Assembly: GCA_027886185.1 (NCBI GenBank)
Contig: WOAB01000689.1
Location: forward strand, 3,472,001 to 3,536,000
Length of the DNA: 64,000 bases
Source of the DNA: Rheum nobile
Lineage: Eukaryota > Streptophyta > Magnoliopsida > Caryophyllales > Polygonaceae
Direction of reading: 5' to 3'
Under the pieces are notes generated by a model, which saw nothing but the letters and a program-made list of their open reading frames with translations, did not search any database and had not been told where the DNA came from. Below are positions 1 through 10,364 of this stretch, one piece after another. A program made the position numbers and the translations under genes. How positions within the stretch are numbered: position 1 is the stretch's first letter; each line of letters begins with the position of its first letter.

Positions 1-631
1 GGTAGTCATCGCCGCAGGGCGGTGGCTGTGAGGGAGGATTACTGAGGCTCACCGCCGGGTCGCGGTCAGTGTCGCCGCAGGGCGGTGAAATAACTGGGGC
101 TTCACGCCAGGTCGCGGTGAGAGGTGACGCGAGGCGGTCGGCGATTTTCTCCATCTCATATTCGTCCTCCTCTTCGACACTAGGAGGAACGACCAGTTGC
201 TTTCCGCTCCGGAGGAATACAACACTAACGTTTTCCGTCGGGTTTACTACCGTTTGAGATGGTAGATTCCCCGACATCCTTGCATCGATCCGTGTAATCG
301 CCTCCGCCAACTGTCTCATATGCCTTTCTAAACCCTTCATGCTTGACTCCCTAGTTTGAGCACCAGTGGCGAAGTGTTGAGTCAAGGTCTTGAGCATCTC
401 TTCAGTTGAGGGATTTGGATTGGATACTGGTGGGCTATGCTCATAGGCAGGATTGTACTGTTGTAGAGCACCCTGCTGATAGAATGACTGTGGCTCTGGG
501 TAGAACTCCTGGTGGTCATAACCATATGGATGGTATTGATGGTACCCATAACTCAAATTGGGGTAATCTCTCCACCCTGGAGTGTATGCGTAGGAGTATG
601 GGTCATATCGCGGCTCTCCCCAAAAATTCAT
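1..631 (-). CDS. Athila-like gag fragment, open to window edge
   Basis: An uninterrupted frame of 210 codons starts with ATG at 631-629 and leaves the window at base 1. It begins NFWGEPRYDPYSYAYTPGW and later contains SQTVVNPTENVSV and LRSGKQL, patterns found in the C-terminal half of Athila/Ty3 gag proteins just before the protease. The N-terminal capsid-like region that should precede them is absent, since only about 120 bp separate the ATG from the primer site. The element is therefore either deleted in gag or expresses a shortened protein. A pyrimidine-rich stretch ending TTACAG directly precedes the ATG and resembles a splice acceptor. The last 29 visible residues are encoded by the same GC-rich words as the LTR cassette at 1700-1818. 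Partial; function inferred from family resemblance. Confidence 0.6.
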   Translation of the reverse strand, partial: MNFWGEPRYDPYSYAYTPGWRDYPNLSYGYHQYHPYGYDHQEFYPEPQSFYQQGALQQYNPAYEHSPPVSNPNPSTEEMLKTLTQHFATGAQTRESSMKGLERHMRQLAEAITRIDARMSGNLPSQTVVNPTENVSVVFLRSGKQLVVPPSVEEEDEYEMEKIADRLASPLTATWREAPVISPPCGDTDRDPAVSLSNPPSQPPPCGDDY

Positions 632-751
632 ATCTGTAACAAGAATCAAAAAGGGAAAGAAAAAATCAGTAGCACGGGTGTGGAGCGTAAGATAGTTCCA
701 CACCAAAGTAACACGCACACAAACAAACACACAGAAAAATCAAATCTTGCC

Positions 752-769
752 TCCCCGGCAACGGCGCCA
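752..769 (-). other. Primer-binding site of element D
   Basis: On the minus strand this reads TGGCGCCGTTGCCGGGGA, three bases after the LTR end ...CCTTATCA. It is the usual Athila-type tRNA primer site and fixes both LTR end and element orientation. Confidence 0.85.
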
Positions 770-772
770 ATT

Positions 773-2157
773 TGATAAGGCGTTGTCGTGACACCTAAAC
801 AAAATAATCCTAACAAACCTAAACAAGTAGTAGAGGCAAGCAAGAGTCGAATCCACAGGGAGGAAGTGATCTTTCTAAGTGTTTATAAGCATGCAAAGTA
901 ACAAGGAAATGGGGTTTTGATTATCAAACAAAGTAACAAAGATACAAGCCTTAGAAGAAAGAGTAAGTATGATGGGTGGAAATATTCCACTAGACAAATA
1001 TCCACACTACAAAGGAAACAGGTTGATCACTGATAACTATTATTCCAAGTTCTTTTCACAATCTTATAGTTGTTCCCACCCTGATCTTAAGTACTATCGA
1101 TTCTCACAGTTGTCGATAGACTTATTACTATGTCATTGGTAAAGTACCACCGATTCTCACAATTGTCGGCAGACTTTACCACTAACACATCAATAGCAAT
1201 GCACACAAGGATATAGGATACATGCAAATAGAAGGACACCCTACTACTTAGCATGCAAATAATTCTCACTCACGATTGCACGCTCGGAACCCCTATACGC
1301 AACAATCGTGTATGCTACTAGATATGCACTCGGAACCCCTATATGCAAATCCTAGCAATTGATAGATGTCGAAAAACCTAGTTAGCTACGCTAGAAGAAT
1401 CAACATAAACCAATAGACAATATGCTCAAGAGAATTAAACCAACTTTATAAGATATAGAACAAGTAATAGAAATCTCACAACCAATCCATTGCAATGCTT
1501 CAATCGTCTAGCGAAATAAAGGTGTTTAGCTCTCCATGGGTTAAAACCCTAGAGGAAGAATGAAAAACCAGTCTCCTATCTAAGACCTGGAAAAGATCTT
1601 AAATAGGCTTTGGAAAATAAAGTTAACCTAATGCAAAATAACAAAGGAAATAAAATAATAGAAAATAAGGAAATCCGAAATAGCAAAAATAAGGAAATAA
1701 AGTCTTCTGGCCGCGAGGCGCTACATGCCCACCGCGGGGCGTCAGTCTTCTCTGAGATCCACCGCCGGGTCGCGGTGGCTTCTGGCGCGGGGCGGTGAGT
1801 TCCACCGCGGGGCGGCGGTGCCTTTTTCAGCTTCTGCGACACTTTAGTAAAAACTCCATAACTTTTGATTCCCAACTCGGATTGCGCTCATATTTTGAGG
1901 ACTTGCAGTAGACTTCAAGATCTAACTCCTCGAATTGGAATCACTTCATTTGGACATCTGAGTAGAGATAACGAACCATTTTAATTCAACACATTGTTCT
2001 TCTACTCTTCAATACACTTCAAACCTCTATAAATCCCATGATTTCTTCACTTCTCTACTCTAACTCCATCATCTCCAATTGTGCATAAAATCCAACCAAA
2101 TGGCACCTCAAACCTGATAATAATCCCTAGATAAACACTACAAAATAGTACCTATCA
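773..2157 (-). repeat. 5' LTR of element D
   Basis: Bounded by TG...CA on either strand (plus view TGATAAGGCG ... GTACCTATCA). It shares long stretches with the solo LTR at 22185-23665, most clearly 1828-2010 against 23205-23370. A TATA-like TATTTAAG on the minus strand lies near 1600, roughly 100-200 bp downstream of the GC-rich cassette at 1700-1818 in the direction of transcription. Confidence 0.8.
1700..1818. repeat. GC-rich cassette in LTR D
   Basis: A sharply GC-rich patch in an AT-rich LTR, built from variants of CCGCGGGGCGG and ACCGCCGGGTCGCGGT. The latter 16-mer occurs again at 51-66 inside gag. The solo LTR of the same family has different GC-rich words (CCCGCGATCGCGGGT) at the matching place, so position is conserved while content is not. 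Confidence 0.7.
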
Positions 2158-3454
2158 CTCATTATTCCATGTTTCCCTTGATTATCAATTAATTGATTAT
2201 CAATTAATTGATTGTTAATTAAGATGGGATAAAAGTTGTTGTTTTCTGTTTGGGAATAAATTTAATAAAATAATGGGTTAAAATATGAATCTATAATAGG
2301 TTGTATATATTGCTAGAAACAACGCTATCATGTATGACATTGCCGTAATGGTTTTGGTGTGGATTTATGTATGAACTTACATGTGTAGTTACAACGAGTA
2401 TTCGTAGAAACGCTATGTACCTTGCGAGGTCTAGTCGTTTCTTTATAACTAGTATTAGGAGGATTTTTCCCTAGTACTTTCTGGTCATGACCGTATCCTT
2501 ACTCAGGGTAGGTGCACTCAGTTGGTGCCAACAATCGGGATTCATTTCCAAATAATCTCTCGTATCGAGATGATGTGGATTAAAAGTTGTAACATAAATA
2601 TATGTTTTGGAATTAAATAAGATAAGTGTTGTTATGCACATAATTAATATACCCTCGGGCGAGGAGTACAACATGGAAACTGCCCGGACTCTTGTTAGAG
2701 TAAGTCTTCTTTCCAATCTGGATTCGCATTGCGCGGTGAGGTTGGTCGTAGACCCAAATAATCAAGGTCGTATTTTAAAGTTGTGTGAAAACTTAACGTT
2801 CCCAAACACTTGTCATACGTTTCCCATAAGACTCAATTCTTTTAGAGTCTTCTCTTCATACGTTTCCTATAAGACTCAATTCATTTGGAGTCTTCTCTTG
2901 ATCATTCCTTTTTCTTGTGTTTCCGTAGAAGTATGGGGGTTCACTGTCATCATCGGCTATTATTCGAGAAGCGATGGATGTAACCTAATACGACTACTTC
3001 GAACCTTTTAATTTGTACCCTTGCATAGTCTTTCATTAGACTAACCAATCGGTTTTATTCCTTGCATGGTTGGCTGGTGTCATCCGTCTCATACGGCACA
3101 TCAGGTAAACTTCCTCTTCCGTGAAGGCCAGAATCCGATGTTGAGGGCAGATGATGATTTACGTGTTTTTCCAAGGTTGAAGATCCTCGCGTGAGATCGC
3201 TCAGTTCAAAACCCCTTTATGGCATTTATTAATTTTCAAGACTTCCGCTGTATTAAACATTTCTGTATTTGGTTTTGTGACCAGTTGTAACCTATGACGT
3301 CGGTTTGAATATTATTTGTTCAACTCTCATGTTATTTAATAAAGTTTGTGACATTATATTATTTGTTACAAAACAGTAAGCCTTGGGTGACCCCGGGTGT
3401 GTATTCCGAGGTTAATGGCGGTAATATTTCCAAAGGCATTTTGGGGGTGTTACA
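2158..3454 (+). repeat. Family-E LTR, right part, inserted in element B gag
   Basis: This is the reverse complement of the LTRs at 5999 and 28974, matching for example 29200-30200 reversed. It ends GGGGGTGTTACA at 3454, immediately followed by element B gag. The left part is separated by element D and lies beyond the window. The next bases, GACAG, would be the target duplication. Reading frames crossing 3454 fuse LTR to gag sequence and are not genes. Confidence 0.8.
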
Positions 3455-5198
3455 GACAGCTCCGACCGACCTCCAGGCTCTCATACAGCAAGCCGTTAAT
3501 GAGCATATGAAGACCCTAGATGATCGAATCGCACGGATCCCGGGAGTTCCCCAACCAATCGAAAGAGAAGCAATCGACGGATATGAAGACTCGCCTTTCG
3601 TAGAAGCAATTGCATGCGTCGAGATTCCTAAAAAGTTCCACGTCCCCAACATGCTTAACTATGACGGGACCGGGGACCCCGACGACCATGTCTCAATTTA
3701 TAAGCAAAAAATAATGACTATCTCGATCACAAAAGGAAACCGCGAGACAGTCATGTGCAAGAGTTTTAGCACGACCCTCGCGGGACCTGCACTAACTTGG
3801 CTTATGCATTTACCACAGGGTTCCATCGCCTCCTTCGCCGACTTGGTCAACTCGTTCAAAGTACAATTCGCTAGCAGTCGACGATTAGAAAAGCAGTCAA
3901 GCGACCTGTATAGGATTGTGCAAAGGTATGGCGAACCTCTAAGAGATTATCTTAACAGGTACAACAAAGAGAAGTTCGTGATCCCGCATTGTGACGTTCC
4001 AACATCGATCGAAGCATTTCACCGGGGCCTGGTCAGGGGCAGTGAACTCTACCGCGAATTAACCAAATACCCATGCCGAAGCTTTGAAGATGTGCAAGCC
4101 AAAACCATGGCACAAGTCAGACTCGAGGAAGACGAGGAACCCTCCAAGGAAAACAAGAGTCCCGATCGAGTCGACCGAATGGCATCCTCGGATCATCGAC
4201 GCGATCGACGACACCAATCATACCCTAAAGGGCGAAGCGACCCCGATCAGGTAAACAACTCTTATGACAGGAACCAGGATTGGCGAAACAACCCCGCTCT
4301 CCCTCCAAAGCTCTACTCTTACAACTTCAACATATCCGTATCGGAGCTCGTAAAAAGTTTCAACAAGTTTGGAAAGGAAGTAAGGTGGCCTCGGAAGAGC
4401 GACAAACCAGACGCCAAAAAGGACATGAATCGATGGTGCGAATTCCACGGAGACCATGGACACTCGACGGACGAATGTATAGCCCTTCGTAAAGAAGTCG
4501 TAAGACTCCTCACACAGGGGCTACTACGCGGCGTTATCTCAGATAGGGCAAAGGCAACCCTCGATCGAAGGGACCAGGTAAAATCCGACAGACCATCCTC
4601 TCCGGTTCCCACTAAAATTGTTAACACTATTTCAGGAGGGTCGGACATATGTGGAAACACATACTCGGCCACCAAAAGACATGCTCGAGAGAGCAAAGGC
4701 AACAAGCCGATTCAAGCGGAGATAAGACAATTACAGATCTCAGACGCTCCCACCACGACAGTTTGGTAATCTCTCTGTCAATTAGCAACTGCCTTATCCG
4801 TCGTGTTCTAATCGACACAGGTAGCTCCACCAACTTGTTAACACTCGACGCCTTAAAGGGCATGGGTCTAAGCGAGAATGACTTAACCAGAAACTCTACC
4901 CCGCTGATCGGATTCAGCGGGGAAGTAAAGTATACTCAAGGCGAGATCGTGTTAACAACGTACGCCGATGGAGTCAATCAACAGGTAAAAAATTTTGATA
5001 CTCGACTGCCCGTCACCATACAATGCAATCCTTGACAGACCCTGGATTCATGCCATGAAAGTTGTACCTTCCACTTACCACCAGACAATAAAGTTCCCTA
5101 CTAAGTGGGGGGTATAGGAAATAAAAGGTGACTAGCGGGCTGCCAATGAGTGCTACGTCACTTCAATGAAAGGGGCAGTCGACAAGTCTTCCGCATAG
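3455..5198 (+). pseudogene. Element B gag-protease, broken
   Basis: The gag capsid-like region (about 3650-4130), a zinc-knuckle variant of pattern C-x2-H-x4-H-x4-C at 4437-4478 (CEFHGDHGHSTDEC) and an aspartic protease with DTGS at 4814-4825 (LIDTGSSTNLL) are recognisable. Gag sorts the element RNA into particles; the protease cuts the polyprotein. The 5' end of gag is displaced by the LTR ending at 3454. A frameshift between about 4690 and 4770 separates gag from protease, and further stops occur near 5033 and 5115. The frame homologous to A and C ends at the conserved UAG 5196-5198. An ATG at 3348 lies in LTR sequence and is not the start. Confidence 0.85.
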
Positions 5199-5204
5199 CA
5201 ACCA
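5196..5204 (+). promoter_or_regulatory. Candidate leaky stop, UAG-CAACCA (element B)
   Basis: TAG followed by CAACCA fits the UAG-CARYYA readthrough context. It sits between protease and RT at the same place as in elements A, C and G. Known for tobamovirus-type readthrough; function here is inferred. Confidence 0.5.
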
Positions 5205-5998
5205 CAGTATGGCGAAGGAACCACACGATACGTCGAACCAGAAATAGAACAACTCGATGAGGTCGTGTTGGATCCTTCGAAGCCAACACAAACAGTGAAG
5301 GTCGGGTCAAATCTAAACGATTCGACCAGGGCAAATTTAATTTCTTTGTTACGATCCAACACTGATTGTTTTGCTTGGTCACACGAAGACATGGTGGGAA
5401 TCTCCCCATATATTATTACTCACTAATTGAATGTAGATCCCGCGTACCCTTCAGTCAAGCAAAAAAGAAGAAAGTTCGCACCAGAACGTAACAAGATTGT
5501 AGACGATGAGGTAAAAAACTTACTTGAGACATGTAAAATAAGGGAAGTCAAGTACCCCGACTAGTTGGCAAACATCGTCGTGGTTCAAAAGAAGAATGGG
5601 AAATGGAGAGTATGCATCGACTTCACAGACCTAAACAAGGCCTGTCCAAAAGATTCCTTCCCATTACCACATATCGACGCCATGGTCGACGCGACCGCCG
5701 AACACGAAATGCTGACATTCATGGACGCGTTCAGTGGATACAACCAGATTCTCATGGATCCTGACGACCAAGAAAAGACAGCTTTCATAACAAGCCAACG
5801 TACGTACTGCTACAAAGTGATGCCCTTCGAACTAAAAAATGCAGGGGCCACATACCAGAGGCTGGTAAACAAAATGTTCAAAGATCAAGTCGGGGATACC
5901 ATGGAAGTTTACATCGACGATATGCTCGTCAAATCCAAAGCAGCAGGGGACCACATCGAACACCTAAGGGAAGCTTTTGAGGTATTGAAAAGATATAA
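5199..5998 (+). pseudogene. Element B reverse transcriptase, N-terminal part of pol
   Basis: Contains the RT palm motifs CIDFTDLNKACPKDSFPLPH, FMDAFSGYNQI and the catalytic YIDDMLVKSK, and stops at 5998 where a solo LTR is inserted. The pol sequence resumes at 18461. Substitution stops are visible, e.g. TAA at 5424-5426 and TAG at 5562-5564, where homologues read TGG. PFGLKN has become PFELKN. Non-functional. Confidence 0.9.
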
Positions 5999-7389
5999 TG
6001 TAACACCCCCAAATATTCCCTTGGAAAAGCATTACCGCCAGTGACCTCAGACGTTCTGTCCGATGTCACCCAAGGCTTTACCAGTTGATATAAATCATCA
6101 AACAACAATTATGATACAAAATATCATAACCTTCGATTAAAATCATTATTTCGGCATTACATCCATAATCCGAAATACAACCAAAATACAAAATCAGGTT
6201 CATTATAGCGGAAGTCTTTACACAAAACATTTTTAACACATCGTAAGTCTTTTAAATAATTAACAAAGGGTCTTGATCGCAATGATCACCCGTCAAGGAT
6301 CTCAACCTAAATAAACTTGTCAAAACACCATTCGCCTCTATAGTCGTTCTAGCCTTCACGGGATGACAACTTATCTGATGTGCCGAATCGAACGGATGAC
6401 ACCAGCCAACCATGCAGAGAATAATTACGGTTGGTTAGTCTAATGAAAGACTAAGCAAGGGTACAAAGCAGAGTGGTTCAAAGTAGTCGTATTAGGTTAG
6501 ACTCATCGTCTCTCGAATAAAAGTCGATCACGATAGTCAACCACCATACTTCTACTGAATACATGAAAAGGCATGATTAAGAGAAGATTCTGGAGACCGA
6601 GTCTCACAGCAACCAATCCCAAAAGAAGACTCCAACGAGTTGAGTCTTATCGGAAGCATGACAAATGTTGGGAAACTTAATTAATTCACAGAATCACAGT
6701 ATCACATTCGAGCGACTAAAAAGTTAAGACGAGTTTTCCTAGCTGCACTATCGCCTAGTTGCACAACTCGCCCAAGGGTATATTAATTATGTGCGACAAT
6801 GGAACTTATCTCATTTAATTCCAAAACACGCATCGCGTTATAAGCTTTTATTATGATCATCTCGTCCCGAGACGAGAGATCCTTTGGGAGCAACTCCCGA
6901 AAGTTGTGACACTGGCTAAGTGCACCACCTCTATACCCGAGTATAGAGGTTAGTCATGACCTTCCAAAATGGTGTTAGGTTCTCCTAACCCCCACGATTA
7001 TAAAGAAACGACTGGACCCCAGGGTCCCAGTAACGTTCCTACGAATACTCATGCTAACTAAACAGTTCAACACAGTAATAATCCACATCACAGCCATCAT
7101 GGCCAACATCAAAAACATATATCTATACTAGCGTTGTTCTAGCAGATATACAACCTAGTATAATATCATGTTTTAATCATATATATATATATAATAGCGT
7201 TGTTCTAACATATATACAACCTATTATAATATCTCCTTTTAATCATATTATTTAACAAAACTGTTCCCAACACAAATAGTAAATCATCCCAAATTAATTA
7301 ACAACTAAACAATTGATAATTAATTGAAATATGGAATGATGAGCAAGAGCGAACCGCCACTTGCCTTAGATCCACAGAAGCTTAATGAC
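5999..7389 (-). repeat. Solo family-E LTR, left part
   Basis: Starts TGTAACACCCCC, preceded by target copy TATAA (5994-5998), and is cut at 7389 by element A. It resumes at 17418 and ends at 18455 with target copy TATAA (18456-18460). About 2.43 kb without A, and no internal retrotransposon sequence between the ends, so it is a solo LTR left by LTR-LTR recombination. It is similar along its length to 28974-31130. No gene is visible in this stretch. Confidence 0.9.
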
Positions 7390-8064
7390 TGTTGGGCCTG
7401 GATTCTCCAGAGAAGACGGATCAAGTGGATCTAGCTCAAGCCCACTGCAGATCGGAAGAACAGAGGAAAAGCCCGGAGGAGCCGACGAGACTTCTCTGGT
7501 CGAGTATCATCCGACAGAATCGCAAGGATCTCGCCACGCATTTAATGCCCGGATCGCGCAACGGCTGCAAACATTCAAACCACCATAAATCACGGAGGTT
7601 TAATGGTGTAATCTTCGCCATCACTCCGAGCATTGAAGACGGAATATACGGCCAAGAAGCATAACGACAACAAGGATTGAAGACTTACCATATGGGTACG
7701 ACGAAGGAGATAAGGAGCAACACGCACGATTACGCAAAGGGACACAAGCATTCTTACTCAGAAAACACACCAGAATAGCACTCTCGCTCTCGACCTAGCT
7801 CACTGACGGTTGCTTATGCCAGATCCCTACCGGTCGCCACTCACAAGTCGCCGGTCGAGTCCCACTCAATCTCTGGTTTTATTACGATAAGTTGTATCAC
7901 GATTCAGTCTGATTCACACGACATCTAATAAGATCATCACGCTATTATATATTTATTCTGTGTTTATCTATTTTTGGCTTGGTTTGGATTGTTTTCTATC
8001 ACCCGATCGACTAGTTACCCCATCTAAGGCGATTTAGGTCGTCCGATCTTTTCGCCCCAAAACA
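7390..8064 (+). repeat. 5' LTR of element A
   Basis: TGTTGGGCCTGG ... GCCCCAAAACA, same length as the 3' LTR at 16738-17412. The sequence ACGCATTTAATGCC lies near 7535. No gene inside. Confidence 0.95.
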
Positions 8065-8067
8065 AAA

Positions 8068-8085
8068 TGGCGCCCACCGTGGGGC
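8068..8085 (+). other. Primer-binding site of element A
   Basis: TGGCGCCCACCGTGGGGC three bases after the 5' LTR. The same 18 bases occur in element G (63391-63408, minus) and a variant (TGGCGCCCAATGTGGGGC) in element C. The matching tRNA was not determined. Confidence 0.85.
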
Positions 8086-8119
8086 TACTTGCCGATCATC
8101 CTTCCGAAACTTTCCAACG

Positions 8120-10358
8120 ATGACTATCGACCCTTCTACCGACAATCAAGAACCACGTCTCAGAGACGAAACCCAAACTACAGAAAACCCAACCGAAAAT
8201 CCTACTCCAACCCAGTTCCAAGAACTCTCTCAAAAAATGGCCGCCCTTCAAGAGGAACTAGCCCAACAACATCAAAAAACTGAAGCCCTAACCGTTTTGT
8301 CAACCCAATCCGAAGCCGAGATCGCGCAACTAACTCGTGAAAATGAGTCTCTTAAGTCGCAGGTACAATCAGGGGATTCAGGATCTAGGAACACGCCCGT
8401 CCACGGCGGCGTCCGAACACGCCTCTACATGGACAACATCGAGCCAACGCCTCCGAGCGTACGGCGTCCTGGACACACTGAGGGTACGTCTCGAACTCCT
8501 TTCGCTAATCCATTTTTGACTAACCATGTCACCTTTTCCACACCGATCGGGTCTGTTGGGCCCCGAATCGACGAACCACAGGTTGCCCATCTGCCAGATA
8601 TCATGGCTCTTTTCCAGCAGACACTCGACCGACATATGAAGACGATCGACGATCGCTTCAATAGGCTCCCAGGAGTCCCGCAACCGATCGAGAGAGAAGC
8701 GTCCGGCGGACCCGTTCGTCAAAGAAATCGCAAGGGTCGAGATCCCCAAGAAGTTCCATCTCCCTAACATGGCGACGTTCGACGGCACCATCGATCCAGA
8801 TGACCATATCTCTCTCTATAAACAAAAGCTAATGGTTGCATCTGTTTCAAGGGAGAGCCGCGAGGCCGTCATGTGCAAAAGCTTTGGCACAACCCTCCCG
8901 GGTCCCGCACTAACTTGATTTATGCGTCTGCCTCAGGGAACGATCGCATCATTCGCGGATCTGGTCAACTCTTTTAAGAGTCAATTCGTCAATAGTCGGA
9001 AGCACGAGAGACAATCGAGTGACCTCTACCAAGTCACGCAAAGGTACAACGAACCTCTCCGGAATTATCTTAACAGGTACAACAAAGAGAAAGTGGGAAT
9101 CCCCCACTGTGACGTCACAACGTCTATCGAAGCCTTCTGACAAGGCTTAGTCAAAGACAGCAATCTCTACGACGAGATTACGAAGTACCCATGCAAAAGC
9201 TTCGAAGATATTCAGGCCAAAACTATGGCCGAGGTAAGATTGGAAGAGGACCGTGAGTCGCGTAAAGCCTCACGCAGACCCGATCCATCAGATTGAAAAC
9301 ATTCCTCCGACAACTGTCGAGATAGACGTCCACATCCCTATTCTCGTACTCGAAACGAACCAAATCAGGTAAACTCTTTCCAAGACAGGTCACATGAATG
9401 GAGAGGCGGTTCTGCGTTGCCTCCCAGAATCCAATCTTATAACTTCAACATTTCCGTATCGGAGCTCGTCAAGACTTTCGACAAGTATGGAAAAGACGTA
9501 AGATGGCCCCGAAAGAGCGACCGACCGGACATGAAGAAGGACATGAGTCGATGGTGCGAATTCCACGGCGACCACGGTCATTCGACCGACGAGTGCATCG
9601 CCCTGCGAAAGGAGGTCGCTAGGCTGCTCTCACAGGGGCTCCTACGCGACATCATCTCGGAACGGGCAAAAGCCACCATGGAACACCGAGATCAGGTAAA
9701 ACAGAACAAATCCCCATCTCCGATCCATACAAAAATTGTCAATACCATTTCAGGAGGATCGGACATGTGTGGGAACACGTACTCCGCGACCAAGCGACAC
9801 GCCAGAGAAAGCAAAGGCGACAAGCCCAAAGCGTCAGAATTCAAGCCGAGGAGAATTTCTGACCTTTCGACGGTCACTTTCGATGAGTCAGACTCCGACG
9901 GGTCGGACGGTCACCACGACGGTCTGGTAATCTCTTTGTCCATTGGAAATTGCTTAATACGGAGAATACTAATCGATACAGGGAGCTCGACAAATCTCTT
10001 GACCCTTGACGCTCTTAAGGAAATGGGTTTGACTGAGAACGACCTAATCAAGAAGTCGACCCCACTGGTCGGGTTCAGCGGTGAGGTTAAACACACGACT
10101 GGTGAAATCATTCTGACCACATACGTTGGAGGAGTCAACCAACAGGTGAAGTTCTTAGTCTTAGACTGCCCGTCTCCCTATAATTGTATTCTTGGCAGGC
10201 CGTGGATACACGCTATGAAGGCAGTACCTTCAACATATCATCAAGTTATCAAATTCCCCACTGAATGGGGAGTTCAAGAAATCAAAGGAGATCAAAAGAC
10301 CGCAAAGGAATGCTACGTCGCTTCCATGAAGAATGCAGTCGAACACAAGACCGCATAG
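8120..10358 (+). pseudogene. Element A gag-protease polyprotein, lightly damaged
   Basis: ATG at 8120 gives MTIDPSTDNQEP, matching the element G start. A coiled-coil-like segment (QKMAALQEELAQQHQK) comes first, then the capsid-like gag region, a C-x2-H-x4-H-x4-C knuckle near 9558-9600, and an aspartic protease with DTGS at 9974. Lesions: an 11-bp deletion near 8707 relative to element G shifts the frame; TGA at 8916-8918 (homologues TGG), 9138-9140 (homologues CGA) and 9294-9296. The frame after 8707 is the pol frame and ends at UAG 10356-10358, which is shared by all four Tat copies and so is probably an original feature and not damage. Confidence 0.9.
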
Positions 10359-10364
10359 CAATCA
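10356..10364 (+). promoter_or_regulatory. Candidate leaky stop, UAG-CAATCA (element A)
   Basis: TAG CAA TCA fits UAG-CARYYA. The frame upstream (protease) and downstream (RT) is the same, and the 15 codons between the stop and the next ATG at 10404 are open. A ribosome reading through UAG would make gag-protease-pol, as in gammaretroviruses. Inference; not tested. Confidence 0.6.

Larger units (their letters stand above)
1..2157 (-). mobile_element. LTR retrotransposon D (Athila-like), 5' end only
   Basis: Reading on the minus strand, this holds a 1385-bp 5' LTR (2157 to 773), a primer-binding site (769 to 752), a short leader and a gag-type reading frame that runs off the left window edge. 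The TGGCGCCGTTGCCGGGGA primer site and the gag motifs are typical of Athila-type plant Ty3/gypsy elements. The right end abuts family-E LTR sequence at 2158, where the expected host copy of the 5-bp target duplication would be CTCAT. Its partner lies outside the window, so the duplication cannot be confirmed. A solo LTR of the same family is at 22185-23665. Confidence 0.8.

Noticed and set aside
3348..3454. ATG and N-terminal codons in front of element B gag
   Set aside because: They lie in the family-E LTR ending at 3454; the fused frame is an insertion artefact.
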